Assembly: GCA_947496535.1 (NCBI GenBank)
Contig: CANMDE010000001.1
Span: forward strand, 558,001-622,000
Direction of reading: 5' to 3'
From: an uncultured Paracoccaceae bacterium
GTDB lineage: Bacteria; Pseudomonadota; Alphaproteobacteria; Rhodobacterales; Rhodobacteraceae
Length of the DNA stretch: 64,000 nt
Translations under genes and position numbers: made by a program
Notes under the pieces: generated by a model
What the model saw: the letters and a program-made list of their open reading frames with translations, nothing else
Told to the model about the DNA's origin: nothing
The model's database searches: none
Part shown: positions 1 to 10,300 of the stretch, in pieces
How positions within the stretch are numbered: the first letter of the stretch is position 1
Layout of the letters: every line of letters begins with the position of its first letter

Positions 1-456
1 GAAATGATCCGGCGGCTTTGGCGGGCTATGCTATCTTGGGTTGGTGGGGCTGATTACCCGCCCCGTCAGCAGCAACTAATTGAGATCGTTTGTGATTTGG
101 CCGCTGATCAAAGGGCGACGGTCGGGGGGTGTCTGATCTCACGCAAGATGCATGTTTGGCGTGTGACCCGCGAATATCAGGCTGTGCGCGAAACGGTGTG
201 TCCATCGGCAGAAGTTTGGGATGGGCGCTGGCGTTTGAGTGGCCCTCATGCGCCCGATCTGGAGTTGCGGGCCTTGGGCGAAGGTATCCGGGCGTGCCCG
301 GACTGGCGCGCGACGGAGATGCCCCGATCATCATTGATCGCGACACCGGCCGTTTGGCGCGGGAACGAGCTAATTGCGGCCCCGGTGGCAGGATTTGCCA
401 ACGGATGGACAGCGCAGATTGTCGCGGATTTTCATTCAAGCGCGTTTGCGCATTGA
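1..456 (+). CDS. tilS: tRNA(Ile)-lysidine synthase, C-terminal part (partial)
   Basis: The reading frame is open from the first base of the window, so the gene is cut at its 5' end. About 150 residues remain. TilS makes lysidine at the wobble base of the tRNA(Ile) CAU anticodon, using ATP and lysine. The catalytic N-terminal PP-loop domain lies outside the window, so no active-site motif can be seen. The call rests on position directly upstream of ftsH, a common alphaproteobacterial order, and on a C-terminal region with the Trp/Arg-rich look of the TilS substrate-binding domain (for example RKMHVWRVTREY). It ends 84 bp before ftsH. A different protein is possible, because the C-terminal region of this family is poorly conserved. 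Confidence 0.55.
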   Translation, partial: EMIRRLWRAMLSWVGGADYPPRQQQLIEIVCDLAADQRATVGGCLISRKMHVWRVTREYQAVRETVCPSAEVWDGRWRLSGPHAPDLELRALGEGIRACPDWRATEMPRSSLIATPAVWRGNELIAAPVAGFANGWTAQIVADFHSSAFAH

Positions 457-540
457 AGATTAATCTTTAACCTCTATTTTAGGTCAAACGCTTTTGACGC
501 GACTCTGTCGTGACATTTCCCGATTTTAAAGGAGTTTCCC

Positions 541-2454
541 TTGGGCAACGCGCGTAACGTTCTATTCTGGGTCGTCCTGTTCCTTATGGTGCTGGCGCTT
601 TTTAACCTGTTCAGCAGCCCGCCCGGATCGACCGGTGGACAAACCAAGGACTATTCCGAATTCGTCCAAGCCGTCGACGACGGCAGCGTGACGAGCGCAA
701 TCATTGACGGAGAGCAGATCCGCTATGAGGAAGGTGGTCGCACTTACGTGACGATTAAGCCCGAAGATGCGGAAATCACTGATCGTTTGATCAATGCTGG
801 TGTGCCAATTGAGGCACAAAGCCAGGAAACTTCGGTGTTCCAATCCTTCATCATCAGCTTGCTTCCGTTCCTGCTGCTGATCGGTGTGTGGATCTATTTC
901 ATGAACCGGATGCAGGGCGGCGGCAAAGGCGGGGCGATGGGCTTTGGCAAGTCCCGTGCGAAGCTGCTGACCGAAAAACATGGGCGCGTCACATTCGACG
1001 ATGTGGCCGGTATTGATGAGGCCAAGGAAGAGCTGGAAGAGATCGTGGAATTCCTGCGCAACCCGCAGAAATTCAGCCGACTCGGTGGTAAAATTCCAAA
1101 GGGCGCCCTGCTGGTGGGCCCTCCGGGGACTGGTAAAACGCTGCTTGCGCGGGCGATTGCTGGTGAGGCTGGCGTGCCGTTCTTCACGATTTCGGGATCA
1201 GACTTTGTCGAAATGTTCGTTGGTGTGGGTGCATCCCGCGTGCGCGACATGTTCGAGCAAGCGAAGAAGAACGCGCCATGTATCGTCTTTATCGATGAAA
1301 TTGATGCGGTCGGACGGTCTCGTGGTGCCGGGTATGGCGGCGGGAATGATGAGCGCGAGCAGACGCTGAACCAGCTCTTGGTTGAGATGGATGGTTTTGA
1401 GGCCAACGAAGGTGTGATCATCGTCGCGGCCACCAACCGTCGTGATGTGCTTGATCCCGCGTTGCTGCGTCCCGGTCGGTTTGACCGTCAGGTCACTGTG
1501 CCGAACCCAGATATCAAGGGCCGCGAAAAGATTTTGGGTGTTCACGCCCGCAAAATCCCGCTTGGCCCCGATGTGGACCTGCGGATCATCGCGCGTGGCT
1601 CTCCGGGTTTCTCGGGTGCTGATTTGGCTAATCTTGTGAATGAGGCTGCATTGATGGCTGCCCGTATTGGGCGGCGTTTTGTCACCATGCTCGATTTCGA
1701 GTCTGCTAAAGACAAGGTCATGATGGGCGCAGAGCGCCGGTCCATGGTTATGACAGCTGAGCAAAAAGAGATGACGGCCTACCACGAAGCGGGGCACGCA
1801 ATCGTCGGTATCTCCCTGCCGAAATGTGACCCGGTATATAAGGCGACAATTATTCCACGCGGTGGTGCGCTGGGTATGGTGATGAGCCTGCCTGAAATGG
1901 ACCGTCTGAATATGTTCAAGGACGAATGCCACCAGCGTTTGGCAATGACGATGGCTGGGAAAGCCGCCGAGATCATCAAATATGGTGAGGATCAGGTCAG
2001 CAATGGCCCGGCTGGCGACATCCAGCAGGCCAGCCAGTTGGCTCGCGCCATGGTGCTGCGCTGGGGCATGTCTGAAAAGATCGGCAATATTGATTATGCC
2101 GAGGCCCATGAAGGTTACCAAGGCAACACAGCGGGTTTGTCTGTGTCTGCGCATACCAAGGAATTGATCGAGGAAGAGGTCCGTAGTTTTATCCAGCAAG
2201 GATATGAGCGGGCACGCGAGATTATTCTTGAAAAGAACGAAGAGTTTGAACGTTTGGCACAAGGCTTGCTGGAGTACGAGACGCTGACAGGCGACGAGAT
2301 CAAACGTGTAATGGCGGGTGATCCGCCACATACGGGCGAAGATGTGGATGATACGCCACCATCAAGCGGCTCTTCCGTGACGGCAATCCCGAAGACGAAG
2401 CCGAAAAAACCACGTGCCCCTGATGGCGGGATGGAGCCGGAACCTTCGGTTTAA
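541..2454 (+). CDS. ftsH: ATP-dependent zinc metalloprotease FtsH
   Basis: Membrane-anchored AAA+ protease that extracts and degrades damaged or short-lived membrane and cytosolic proteins; it acts as a hexamer in the inner membrane. The order is an N-terminal membrane helix (about residues 7-25), a periplasmic domain, a second helix (about 102-121), and the AAA module with Walker A GPPGTGKT at about 193 and Walker B FIDEID. The SRH motif RPGRFDR follows, then the zinc-protease motif HEAGH at about 415-419. The product is 637 residues, normal for the family. The start is TTG, chosen because AAAGGAG lies just upstream and the protein then begins directly with the expected membrane anchor. A strong hairpin terminator follows the stop codon. 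The last 45 residues are low-complexity and Pro/Lys-rich, as is usual. Confidence 0.97.
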   Translation: MGNARNVLFWVVLFLMVLALFNLFSSPPGSTGGQTKDYSEFVQAVDDGSVTSAIIDGEQIRYEEGGRTYVTIKPEDAEITDRLINAGVPIEAQSQETSVFQSFIISLLPFLLLIGVWIYFMNRMQGGGKGGAMGFGKSRAKLLTEKHGRVTFDDVAGIDEAKEELEEIVEFLRNPQKFSRLGGKIPKGALLVGPPGTGKTLLARAIAGEAGVPFFTISGSDFVEMFVGVGASRVRDMFEQAKKNAPCIVFIDEIDAVGRSRGAGYGGGNDEREQTLNQLLVEMDGFEANEGVIIVAATNRRDVLDPALLRPGRFDRQVTVPNPDIKGREKILGVHARKIPLGPDVDLRIIARGSPGFSGADLANLVNEAALMAARIGRRFVTMLDFESAKDKVMMGAERRSMVMTAEQKEMTAYHEAGHAIVGISLPKCDPVYKATIIPRGGALGMVMSLPEMDRLNMFKDECHQRLAMTMAGKAAEIIKYGEDQVSNGPAGDIQQASQLARAMVLRWGMSEKIGNIDYAEAHEGYQGNTAGLSVSAHTKELIEEEVRSFIQQGYERAREIILEKNEEFERLAQGLLEYETLTGDEIKRVMAGDPPHTGEDVDDTPPSSGSSVTAIPKTKPKKPRAPDGGMEPEPSV

Positions 2455-2463
2455 TATTAAGAA

Positions 2464-2490
2464 AACGCCGTCCTTCGGGGCGGCGTTTTT
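2464..2490 (+). terminator. Rho-independent terminator after ftsH
   Basis: A 10-bp stem (AACGCCGTCC with GGGCGGCGTT, one G-T pair) closes a TTCG tetraloop and runs into a T tract. It begins 10 bp after the ftsH stop codon, so ftsH transcription should end here. Confidence 0.9.
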
Positions 2491-2717
2491 CGTTTGGGCT
2501 TTGGCTGCAGCTTGCGCGCGCATGGTCGGCTCCTATCCTGGGCCTGATAATATTTCGAGTCCATAAATTGGTTTTGAAAACTACAATTCGATGCAATTGT
2601 GAAAGATACGGCACAGTTGGGTTGAGATGTGCGGAATAAAACCTACCAGATGATTTTGGTTTGAAGACGGTCCCGTGATGTCTTAGCCGTTGTGCACAAC
2701 ATGACTGGGGATGTTTC

Positions 2718-3296
2718 ATGCCGGCATTGGTCAAGACCGAGATTGTAGGTGAGATTGTTTGGATCGGACGTGTGCCGGATCGGGCGGCGTCCTTGTGTTC
2801 TGAACCTGCACCTGAGGCTGCGTTGACTTATGCCGGTATCCCGGGCGAGGCGCATGGGGGGCTGACGCGGCCTTCTTGTGCGCGGGTGGTCACGCAGCAT
2901 CCCAAGGGAACCGAGATCAGGAATGTGCGGCAGCTTTGTGTGATGTCTGCTGAGGAACTGACCGAGATTGCAGCAGATTGCGGACTTGAAACGCTTGATC
3001 CAACCTATGCCGGGGCGTCGCTTGTGTTGAAGGGCATCCCCGATTTCACCCATTTGCCGCCCTCGTCCCGACTTCAAATGCCGGATGGCGCGGTGCTGGT
3101 GGTGGACATGGAAAACCGGCCCTGTCATCTCCCGGCGAAGGTGATCAATGCAGATCATCCGGGCGCGGGGGATGCCTTCAAGGTGGCTGCCAAAGGTAAG
3201 CGTGGCGTGACGGCCTGGGTGGAATGTGAGGGGCGTATGGCTGTAGGCGACCCGGTTACACTGCATGTCCCGGACCAACGCGCATGGCGGCCATAG
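2718..3296 (+). CDS. MOSC domain-containing protein
   Basis: This 192-residue protein has the MOSC (molybdenum cofactor sulfurase C-terminal) fold pattern. An N-terminal beta segment reads EIVWIGRVPDR, a central KGTEIRNVRQL segment follows, and the late segment PAKVINADHPGAGDAFKVAA sits where these proteins usually carry cofactor-binding Arg and Cys residues. Stand-alone MOSC proteins are thought to handle sulfur carried by the molybdenum cofactor, but the substrate here cannot be read from sequence. It stands alone between the ftsH terminator and fhs with about 140 bp on the downstream side, so it is probably monocistronic. The call is made from overall pattern and not from a diagnostic catalytic motif. 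Confidence 0.7.
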   Translation: MPALVKTEIVGEIVWIGRVPDRAASLCSEPAPEAALTYAGIPGEAHGGLTRPSCARVVTQHPKGTEIRNVRQLCVMSAEELTEIAADCGLETLDPTYAGASLVLKGIPDFTHLPPSSRLQMPDGAVLVVDMENRPCHLPAKVINADHPGAGDAFKVAAKGKRGVTAWVECEGRMAVGDPVTLHVPDQRAWRP

Positions 3297-3437
3297 GTTT
3301 CCCATCGGAGACGTCTATTCCCCCTCCCGCCGATTCCGGGGGCGAAAATGTCGCAATCGCTGCGCATAATCTCTTGCGCCGCAGCTAGAAGCGATGTGAA
3401 TAAAAGTGGCATTTGCCCCAAATCAGGGAAGTCTTTC

Positions 3438-5114
3438 ATGGAATACAAGTCTGATATCGAGATCGCGCGTGCGGCAAGCAAGCGTCCCATTCAGGAGATT
3501 GGCGCGAAGCTGGGCATCGAAAGCGATGATCTGCTGCCCTACGGCCATGACAAGGCAAAGGTCAGCCAGCGGTTGATCAACAGCGTGCAGGACCGCTCTG
3601 ATGGTAAACTGATTTTGGTGACGGCGATTAATCCGACCCCTGCAGGTGAGGGCAAGACGACGACTACGGTCGGTTTGGGCGATGGGCTGAATGCCATCGG
3701 CAAAAAGGCGGCGATTTGTATTCGTGAGGCCTCGCTTGGTCCTTGTTTCGGTATGAAAGGTGGCGCTGCTGGTGGTGGCTACGCCCAAGTCGTTCCGATG
3801 GAGGATATGAACCTGCATTTCACAGGCGATTTTCACGCGATTACCTCGGCCCACAACTTGCTTTCGGCGATGATCGACAACCACATCTATTGGGGTAACG
3901 GTCTCGAAATCGACATCCGTCGTGTGGTTTGGCGTCGGGTTTTGGATATGAACGACCGGGCTTTGCGGCAGATCACGACATCGCTTGGTGGTGTGGCCAA
4001 CGGTTTCCCACGTGAGGCAGGCTTTGACATCACCGTGGCGTCTGAAGTCATGGCGATCCTGTGTCTGGCCCGCAATCTTGAGGATTTGCAGAAGCGGCTG
4101 GGCGACATCATTGTTGCATATCGTCGTGACCGGTCGCCGGTTTATTGCCGTGATATCAAGGCGGACGGTGCGATGACCGTATTGCTCAAGGACGCGATGC
4201 AGCCCAACCTTGTCCAGACTTTGGAAAATAACCCGGCATTCGTACATGGCGGTCCGTTTGCCAATATCGCGCATGGTTGTAACTCGGTCACGGCGACCAC
4301 GACCGCGCTGAAATTGGCGGATTATGTGGTGACAGAGGCCGGTTTCGGGGCTGATCTGGGCGCCGAGAAATTCATGAACATTAAGTGTCGGAAGGCAGAA
4401 ATTGCTCCATCCTGCGTTGTGGTTGTGGCGACTGTCCGGGCGATGAAGATGAATGGCGGCGTGGCCAAGGCTGATCTGGGTGCAGAGAATGTGGATGCTG
4501 TGAATGCAGGTTGCGCCAATTTGGGGCGGCATATCGAGAATGTGAAATCCTTTGGTGTGCCTGTGGTCGTCGCGATCAACCATTTTGTCACCGACACGGA
4601 TGCCGAAGTGGCCGCCGTGAAGGCTTATGTGGAGACGCAGGGGTCAGAAGCAATCTTGTGCAAGCACTGGGCTTTGGGATCTGAGGGCACCACGGAACTT
4701 GCGACCCGCGTGGCCGAAATCGCCGATGCTGAAAGTGCGAATTTTGCACCAATTTATCCTGATGAGATGGGTCTTTTTGACAAGATCGATACGATTGCCA
4801 AGCGCATTTACCGTGCTGATGAGGTGATCGCGGATACGAAAATTCGTGATCAGCTAAAGGCTTGGGAAGAGCAGGGATATGGGGATCTGCCCGTCTGTAT
4901 GGCCAAGACGCAGTACAGTTTCTCGACCGATCCGAACCTGCGCGGTGCGCCCACGGGCCACACTGTGCCGGTGCGTGAAGTGCGGTTGAGCGCTGGCGCT
5001 GGTTTTATCGTGGCGATCTGCGGTGAGATTATGACGATGCCAGGCTTGCCGCGTGTTCCATCGGCCGAAGCGATTATGTTGAATGATCAGGGCGAGATCG
5101 AAGGGTTGTTTTGA
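3438..5114 (+). CDS. fhs: Formate--tetrahydrofolate ligase
   Basis: Catalyses ATP-dependent ligation of formate to tetrahydrofolate, giving 10-formyl-THF for purine synthesis and one-carbon metabolism in the cytosol. The start at [10 protein letters not shown] is preceded by CAGGGAAG and gives 558 residues, the usual family length; the longer frame upstream adds 30 non-homologous residues. The nucleotide-binding loop TPAGEGKTT lies at residues 67-75. The sequence is collinear with the family throughout ([32 protein letters not shown], and PGLP near the C-terminus). folD follows 93 bp downstream, so the two enzymes that interconvert formate, 10-formyl-THF and methylene-THF are neighbours and may be co-transcribed. 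Confidence 0.97.
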   Translation: MEYKSDIEIARAASKRPIQEIGAKLGIESDDLLPYGHDKAKVSQRLINSVQDRSDGKLILVTAINPTPAGEGKTTTTVGLGDGLNAIGKKAAICIREASLGPCFGMKGGAAGGGYAQVVPMEDMNLHFTGDFHAITSAHNLLSAMIDNHIYWGNGLEIDIRRVVWRRVLDMNDRALRQITTSLGGVANGFPREAGFDITVASEVMAILCLARNLEDLQKRLGDIIVAYRRDRSPVYCRDIKADGAMTVLLKDAMQPNLVQTLENNPAFVHGGPFANIAHGCNSVTATTTALKLADYVVTEAGFGADLGAEKFMNIKCRKAEIAPSCVVVVATVRAMKMNGGVAKADLGAENVDAVNAGCANLGRHIENVKSFGVPVVVAINHFVTDTDAEVAAVKAYVETQGSEAILCKHWALGSEGTTELATRVAEIADAESANFAPIYPDEMGLFDKIDTIAKRIYRADEVIADTKIRDQLKAWEEQGYGDLPVCMAKTQYSFSTDPNLRGAPTGHTVPVREVRLSAGAGFIVAICGEIMTMPGLPRVPSAEAIMLNDQGEIEGLF

Positions 5115-5122
5115 TATCGGTT

Positions 5123-5149
5123 GGGCGACGTCTGAGTATGCCGTCGCCC
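5123..5149. other. Inverted repeat between fhs and folD
   Basis: A perfect 8-bp dyad, GGGCGACG and CGTCGCCC, with a 11-base loop lies just after the fhs stop codon. There is no T run after it, so it is a weak terminator candidate or a 3'-end stabilising hairpin. Confidence 0.4.
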
Positions 5150-5207
5150 CGCCCACTCTCCCATTGCGCGCCGCGCGGGAGCATTTTGAAAAAAAGAAGA
5201 AGATGCC

Positions 5208-6101
5208 ATGACAGCGACAGTGATTGACGGGAAAGCCTTTGCCGCGACCGTACGGGGGAAGGTGGCAGAGCATGTGGCCCGATTGAAGGCTGATCATGGG
5301 ATTACACCGGGGCTGGCCGTCGTGCTGGTAGGTGAAGATCCAGCCAGTCAGGTTTATGTGCGCTCCAAAGGTAAGCAAACCGTCGAAGTAGGCATGAATT
5401 CCTTCGAGCATAAGCTGGATGCTGATGTGAGCCGCGATGAACTATATGCTTTGATTGCCAAGCTGAACGCTGATCCGGCGGTTCACGGGATACTATGCCA
5501 GTTTCCTGTGCCGGATCATCTGAGTGAGACGGACATTGTTGCACAGATTGATCCGGCAAAGGATGTGGACGGGTTGCATGTTGTCAATGCGGGGCTGCTG
5601 GCATCAGGGCAGCGCGCAATGGTGTCCTGTACGCCGCTGGGATGTCTGATGCTTCTGCGTGATCAGCTGGGGTCTTTATCAGGCAAGAATACTGTGGTTA
5701 TTGGCCGGTCCAATCTGGTTGGAAAGCCGATGGCGCAGTTGCTGCTGAATGACAGTTGTACTGTAACAATCGCCCATTCCCGTACCGCCGATTTGCCGGG
5801 TGTCGTGCGGCAGGCCGATATCGTCGTGGCTGCCGTTGGGCGTCCGCAGATGGTACCGGGGGATTGGATCAAGCCCGGGGCCACGGTGATTGATGTGGGT
5901 ATCAACCGTATCGAAAAGCCTGAAGGCGGCACGCGCCTTGTCGGTGACGTGGATTATGACAGCTGCGCCGCTGTGGCGGGGGCGATTACGCCTGTACCGG
6001 GCGGTGTTGGCCCAATGACGATAGCTTGTTTGCTGGCCAATACCGTGACGGCCTGTTGCCGTGCCAATGGGTTGGATGAGCCTGACGGGCTGACCGCCTA
6101 A
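5208..6101 (+). CDS. folD: Bifunctional methylene-THF dehydrogenase / methenyl-THF cyclohydrolase
   Basis: Interconverts 5,10-methylene-THF and 10-formyl-THF in two steps, with NADP+ as electron acceptor. The N-terminal catalytic domain carries YVRSK at 50-54, with the catalytic lysine at 54, and the PVPDHL segment near residue 100. The Rossmann domain holds [16 protein letters not shown] at about 165-180 and the C-terminal signature [11 protein letters not shown]. The length of 297 residues is normal. A polypurine AAAAAGAAGAAG stretch precedes the ATG. The stop codon overlaps the last 4 bases of the convergent phosphoesterase gene on the minus strand, so the two genes share a 3' end. Confidence 0.97.
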   Translation: MTATVIDGKAFAATVRGKVAEHVARLKADHGITPGLAVVLVGEDPASQVYVRSKGKQTVEVGMNSFEHKLDADVSRDELYALIAKLNADPAVHGILCQFPVPDHLSETDIVAQIDPAKDVDGLHVVNAGLLASGQRAMVSCTPLGCLMLLRDQLGSLSGKNTVVIGRSNLVGKPMAQLLLNDSCTVTIAHSRTADLPGVVRQADIVVAAVGRPQMVPGDWIKPGATVIDVGINRIEKPEGGTRLVGDVDYDSCAAVAGAITPVPGGVGPMTIACLLANTVTACCRANGLDEPDGLTA

Positions 6102-6760
6102 GCCGTTGCCGCGAAGGGCACGGGTAGGGCGCGTGTGCCGGTGAGAACCGCAGTCGCATCGGCTTGCATCAGATTTCGTAAGGTCGGGTGGCTACCGTAG
6201 AGGCCACCCGTGAAAGTGCCGAAAGCCGGCATAATCACGCGATGTTTGTCGATCAGGAAAGCGGGGCGTGTGCCGCCGCGGGCTACGTTGCATTTGGGAT
6301 GGTAATGGCCGGATATTTCGCCCCGCGCTTTCGGGTCGGCGATATGTCGGAATACGAGCGGACCGACATGATATTCCTTCAGGTGCCGCCCACCGAGATC
6401 AACCGGGCCGGGGTCGTGGTTCCCTTCGATCCAGATCCAGTCGCGACCGGCCTGTTGGCGCATGAGTTGTTCGGTCTCGGATGTGTCCAGGCTTTCCGCG
6501 GCACTGAGGTCATCGAAGCTGTCGCCAAGGCAGATGATCATGCGAGGGGACAGCACCTCAATCAGCCCGTCCAGTTTTTCGAGCGTTGCGCGGGTTTCAT
6601 ATGGCGGCAGCATAACGCCACGTCTGCGGGCGATACGGTCCGATTTGCCAAGATGCAGGTCTGAGACGCACAAGGCGTGTGTTTTCGGCAGCCAGAGCGC
6701 GCCGGAGGGCAGGGCGATCAGTTCAACACTAGAGAGTTCGAGCGCGTAGCCGTTGTTCAT
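6098..6760 (-). CDS. pdeM: Ligase-associated DNA damage response phosphoesterase PdeM
   Basis: Calcineurin-like metallophosphoesterase of the set found with Lhr-type helicases and ATP-dependent ligases in DNA repair. All metal-binding blocks are present: SDLHLGK, GDSFDD, GNHDPG and GHYHPK. The chosen start (MNNGYALEL) gives 220 residues; an in-frame TTG 36 bases further upstream is the alternative and would add 12 non-conserved residues. It lies 39 bp downstream of the helicase gene on the same strand, so the two are almost certainly one operon. The 3' end overlaps folD by 4 bp. Nuclease activity is inferred from the family and has not been shown for this protein. Confidence 0.88.
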   Translation of the reverse strand: MNNGYALELSSVELIALPSGALWLPKTHALCVSDLHLGKSDRIARRRGVMLPPYETRATLEKLDGLIEVLSPRMIICLGDSFDDLSAAESLDTSETEQLMRQQAGRDWIWIEGNHDPGPVDLGGRHLKEYHVGPLVFRHIADPKARGEISGHYHPKCNVARGGTRPAFLIDKHRVIMPAFGTFTGGLYGSHPTLRNLMQADATAVLTGTRALPVPFAATA

Positions 6761-6799
6761 GTAATGTTCTTTGCCACTGCGAGCCGTGCCTTGCAAGCC

Positions 6800-9244
6800 C
6801 TACCAGCCGACGCGCCACTGCGGTTTCGAGGGCTTAAGGTCGATCTTGTTCAGCCCGGAGATTTCCATCAGGCGTGCGGTTTCTTCTTCCAACAACTTCT
6901 CACGGCCGGCCCCACCAATTGGCACACGACCTGCTTCGAGCAGAAGGGGCGCTGCCAGAGGCGTAACCCGGTCCCGCGTCACATGATCGACGCGGCCATT
7001 GGTGCGGAACAGCATTTCTTCGATACGGCCGAAATCGACGAGGCCGCGCAGGGCTTCTTCGCGGGTGATTTGCAGCAGAAGATGGTCAGGGTCGTATTTG
7101 GCAAGCGTGTCATAAAGGATGTCGCTGCTGAATGTAGCCTGCCGCCCTGATTTGCGGGATTGCGGCAAGTTCCGTTCGATCAGCCCCGCGATGGTAGCCG
7201 AGGCGCGGAAGGTGCGTTTCATGACGGTGTTGCCTTGCAGCCAGGACTCAAACCCGGCCCGCAGGTCATCGGCGACAAAAAGGGCGCCGGGGTCAGTGAC
7301 GGGATCAAGGCTCCAGACCATGGTCGCGTAGTCGGTGGCCACAAAGCCGAGAGGGTTGAGTTTTTCCTCTTCCATGCGCTGGGTGATGAGAAGGCCAAGC
7401 GTCTGCATCGCGTTCCGTCCGGCAAAGCCATAAAAGACCGTATGTGGCCGACGACTATGTTTGAAGCTTTCAACGAGGATACGGTCAGCCTCTGGCAATT
7501 TGGAGACATCGCGCTGCATATGAAGCCATTCGGCGGTGTGAGCGGGTAGGGCTGGCCAGCGTTCCTGTTGGAACATCGTCAGGATGCGAGCCTGCAATTG
7601 CGTTGAAGTGGCGAATTTCGTGCCCATGAAGGTCGCGATTTTAGGCTTTTTGCTGGCGTTGCGTGTCACCTCGACCGTCATTTCACGCAAGTTTTCGTAA
7701 CGTACGATCTGGCCGCCGATCAAAAATGTGTCGCCGGGGCTCAGGGTGGCGGCGAAGCCTTCCTCGACCTCGCCCAGGGGTTTGAAGCTGCCCTTGTAGC
7801 GGACTTTCACCGTATCGGTGTCCTGAATGGTGCCGATATTCATGCGGATATTGCGCGCGGCGCGGGGATCGCGCAAGTGCCAGTGCCCGTCGGTCTGTTT
7901 GAGACGCTTCCATTTGTCGTAAGACCGCAGTGCATACCCCCCGGTAGCGCAGAATTCGAGGCAATCGTCGAGGGCCGGGCGAGTGAGAGTGCTGTAAGCT
8001 CCGACGCTGGTGACTTCGGAATATAGCTTGTCGGCATCGAATGGCCCTGCACAGGCAGTGATCAGGATGTGTTGGCAGAGCACGTCGCGGGGGCCGGGAC
8101 CTTTGGGATCGCCGTCAAGGTCGTGTTCCTTGGCGGCTTGGAGAGCTGCGACGCACTCGACGACCTCAAACCGGTTCGCGGGGACCAGTAGTGCCTTGGA
8201 TGGGGCGTTATAACGATGGTTGGCGCGTCCGATGCGTTGGACCAGCCGTTTGACGTTTTTTGGTGCGCCTATCTGGATCACCAGATCGACGTCGCCCCAG
8301 TCGATCCCAAGATCAAGGCTGCCGGTGCAGACGATGGCGCGCAAGTCGCCTGCAACCATTGCCCCTTCAACCTTCTCGCGCTGTTCGCGTGACAGGCTGC
8401 CGTGGTGAATGCCGATGGGCAGGTCGTCAGTGTTGGCCAGCCAGAGGTTGTGAAAGAAAATCTCGGCCTGGGCGCGGGTGTTGTGGAAAATCAGTGTGGT
8501 TTTGTGCTGTTTGACCTGTTCCAGCACCGCGGGAATGGCATAAGCAGCGCCGCCACCGGACCAGGGCGGCTTTTCGTCCGTCTCCAGCATGGTGATATCC
8601 GGGTCCGGGCCGGGATCGGCGGTGATGATCTGACAAGGATCGGGGTGATGGGCCAACTGTTGGGCGATGGCGGTGGGATCTTCGACCGTGGCGGATAGTC
8701 CAACACGCCGCATATTGGGCGCAAGAGACTGCAGGCGACTGAGGGCGAGCATCAGTTGATCGCCGCGTTTGCTTTCGGCCAAGGCATGAATCTCATCAAT
8801 GATGACCCGTTGCAGACCTGAAAAGATGCGGGGGGCATCTTCATAACTGATTAAAAGCGCAAGCGACTCGGGTGTTGTTAGCAGGATATGAGGCGGGTCG
8901 GCCCGTTGACGACGCTTTTGAGTATATGACGTATCGCCCGTGCGATCCTCGATCCTGATAGGCAGGTTCATCTCATCTACGGGAGTCCGCAAATTTCGTT
9001 TGATATCTGCTGCCAGCGCCTTGAGCGGTGAGACATAGAGCGTGTGCAGCCCTTGATGTTGGCCATCTATGAGGTCCACGAGGGTTGGCAAAAAACCCGC
9101 CAGCGTTTTTCCGCCACCCGTCGGCGCAATGAGTAAAACAGCCGGCTCTGTGGCCTGATCCAGCATGTTTTGTTGATGCGGATGGATCTTCCAGTGGCGC
9201 GATTTGAACCAGTTTTGCAGTGGCGATGGTAATTGTTTCATCAT
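6800..9244 (-). CDS. Ligase-associated DNA damage response DEXH-box helicase (Lhr-type)
   Basis: Superfamily 2 helicase of the Lhr-core type, expected to translocate 3'-5' on single-stranded DNA during repair. Near the N-terminus are HPHQQNM (Q-like motif) and Walker A APTGGGKT. These are followed by DEIHALAESKRGDQL (motif II), GLSATVED (motif III), and the helicase C-terminal motifs FHNTRAQAE, GIHHGSLSREQREKVE and QRIGRANHR. A long Lhr winged-helix and beta-barrel C-terminal region completes it. The frame stays open to 9679, but the upstream part runs antisense into the glycosyltransferase and has no family resemblance. The start at MMKQLPSPL gives 814 residues, normal for the family. The usual ligase and MBL-fold exonuclease partners are not in the window. 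Confidence 0.92.
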   Translation of the reverse strand: MMKQLPSPLQNWFKSRHWKIHPHQQNMLDQATEPAVLLIAPTGGGKTLAGFLPTLVDLIDGQHQGLHTLYVSPLKALAADIKRNLRTPVDEMNLPIRIEDRTGDTSYTQKRRQRADPPHILLTTPESLALLISYEDAPRIFSGLQRVIIDEIHALAESKRGDQLMLALSRLQSLAPNMRRVGLSATVEDPTAIAQQLAHHPDPCQIITADPGPDPDITMLETDEKPPWSGGGAAYAIPAVLEQVKQHKTTLIFHNTRAQAEIFFHNLWLANTDDLPIGIHHGSLSREQREKVEGAMVAGDLRAIVCTGSLDLGIDWGDVDLVIQIGAPKNVKRLVQRIGRANHRYNAPSKALLVPANRFEVVECVAALQAAKEHDLDGDPKGPGPRDVLCQHILITACAGPFDADKLYSEVTSVGAYSTLTRPALDDCLEFCATGGYALRSYDKWKRLKQTDGHWHLRDPRAARNIRMNIGTIQDTDTVKVRYKGSFKPLGEVEEGFAATLSPGDTFLIGGQIVRYENLREMTVEVTRNASKKPKIATFMGTKFATSTQLQARILTMFQQERWPALPAHTAEWLHMQRDVSKLPEADRILVESFKHSRRPHTVFYGFAGRNAMQTLGLLITQRMEEEKLNPLGFVATDYATMVWSLDPVTDPGALFVADDLRAGFESWLQGNTVMKRTFRASATIAGLIERNLPQSRKSGRQATFSSDILYDTLAKYDPDHLLLQITREEALRGLVDFGRIEEMLFRTNGRVDHVTRDRVTPLAAPLLLEAGRVPIGGAGREKLLEEETARLMEISGLNKIDLKPSKPQWRVGW

Positions 9245-9325
9245 CTGCAGGATGGGTCTTGCTGACAGCGCGTCAAGGGGATTGCGCCGCTCAAATAATT
9301 CATACAAAGAACCAACGAGTTTTTT

Positions 9326-10300
9326 ATGGATTTTGCTGTGCGTGTTGCTGTTATTGTGGTGAATTATGGGACTGCCGATTTGACCGTGGCTGCGGTCAAT
9401 AGTGTCATTTCCCGTGATCACGACGGTATCTCGGTGTCTGTGCATGTTGTTGATAACGCCTCGCCCGGTGATGACGGAGAGCGGCTGAAAGCACTCCAAT
9501 CCGATCAGGTCACGGTCTATGCCGAAGCAGTGAATCACGGTTTTGGACGGGCGAACAATTTGGTGATTGACCGTTTGTTGGCCGAAGATACGCCGCCGGA
9601 TTATGTTTTTCTGCTGAACCCGGATGCCCGGCTCAAGAATGATGCCATTGTCAAAATGGCGACCTTTTTGGAAGAGCACCCAAAGGCCGCGATTGGTGGG
9701 GCAAAAATCCTTAAACCGGGCTTAGGTGCCCGCGTTGCGGCATTTCGTTTTCCGACATTCGGTACCGAACTTGCAGCCGCAATTGCCTTTCGGCCCATTA
9801 GCCGCCTGATTTCTAGGCGAACTATCGCCCTTTCACCCGACCTTTCGACCCAAGAGGTTGATTGGGTCGCAGGAGCCGCCATGATGGTCCGTGTAACGGC
9901 ATTGGAAGAGGTGGGAGGCTTCGATCCGGTATTTTTCCTCTACTACGAAGAGGTTGAGTTGATGCGTCGTGTCAAGGCGTCAGGTCATCAGGTCTGGTAT
10001 CTTGCAGACGCGGAAGTAGAACATGAGGAAGGTGCGGCAACGCAGGTAGAGAGTGCACAAGCAGAGCGGCGTCGAAAGCCAAGCTACTGGTACTTCTCCT
10101 GGCAGCATTATTTCCTGACTACGCATGGTCGCGTCTACGCATTGTTGACAGCTTTTGCAGTGATGATTGGACGGTCGTTGAATTTTTTGATTTCGGGTAT
10201 GAGAGGCAAACAGCCTTCAGCACCGATTGGTTTTTACGGGGATTTTTGGGCGATGGCTATTAGACCCCTGTTAGGTATGAGAGAGCAACCCTATGACTGA
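9326..10300 (+). CDS. Glycosyltransferase family 2 protein
   Basis: This 324-residue GT-A fold transferase begins with VAVIVVNYGTADLT, the start of the nucleotide-sugar-binding half. Next come HVVDNAS, GFGRANNLVI, the metal-binding LLNPDARL (about 95-102), and the acceptor-side segment DWVAGAAMMVR with GGFDPVFFLYYEEVELMRR. This is the arrangement of rhamnosyltransferase-like GT2 enzymes that build surface polysaccharide. The C-terminal region has a hydrophobic stretch (YALLTAFAVMIGRSLNFLI) that may associate with the membrane. It overlaps the acetyltransferase gene by 8 bp, so the two are translationally coupled. The sugar donor and acceptor cannot be told. Confidence 0.9.
   Translation: MDFAVRVAVIVVNYGTADLTVAAVNSVISRDHDGISVSVHVVDNASPGDDGERLKALQSDQVTVYAEAVNHGFGRANNLVIDRLLAEDTPPDYVFLLNPDARLKNDAIVKMATFLEEHPKAAIGGAKILKPGLGARVAAFRFPTFGTELAAAIAFRPISRLISRRTIALSPDLSTQEVDWVAGAAMMVRVTALEEVGGFDPVFFLYYEEVELMRRVKASGHQVWYLADAEVEHEEGAATQVESAQAERRRKPSYWYFSWQHYFLTTHGRVYALLTAFAVMIGRSLNFLISGMRGKQPSAPIGFYGDFWAMAIRPLLGMREQPYD

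Noticed and set aside
1198..2331. Long minus-strand open frame (377 codons) antisense to ftsH
   Set aside because: It lies wholly inside the certain ftsH gene, has no domain or ribosome-binding site, and is explained by high GC at third codon positions.
3423..4583. Minus-strand open frame of 386 codons antisense to fhs
   Set aside because: It is fully covered by the well-conserved fhs gene and its composition (His/Arg-rich) is that of an antisense shadow.
9245..9679. In-frame N-terminal extension of the Lhr helicase by about 145 residues
   Set aside because: It runs antisense to the start of the glycosyltransferase gene and has no helicase similarity. The family N-terminus begins at MMKQLPSPL.
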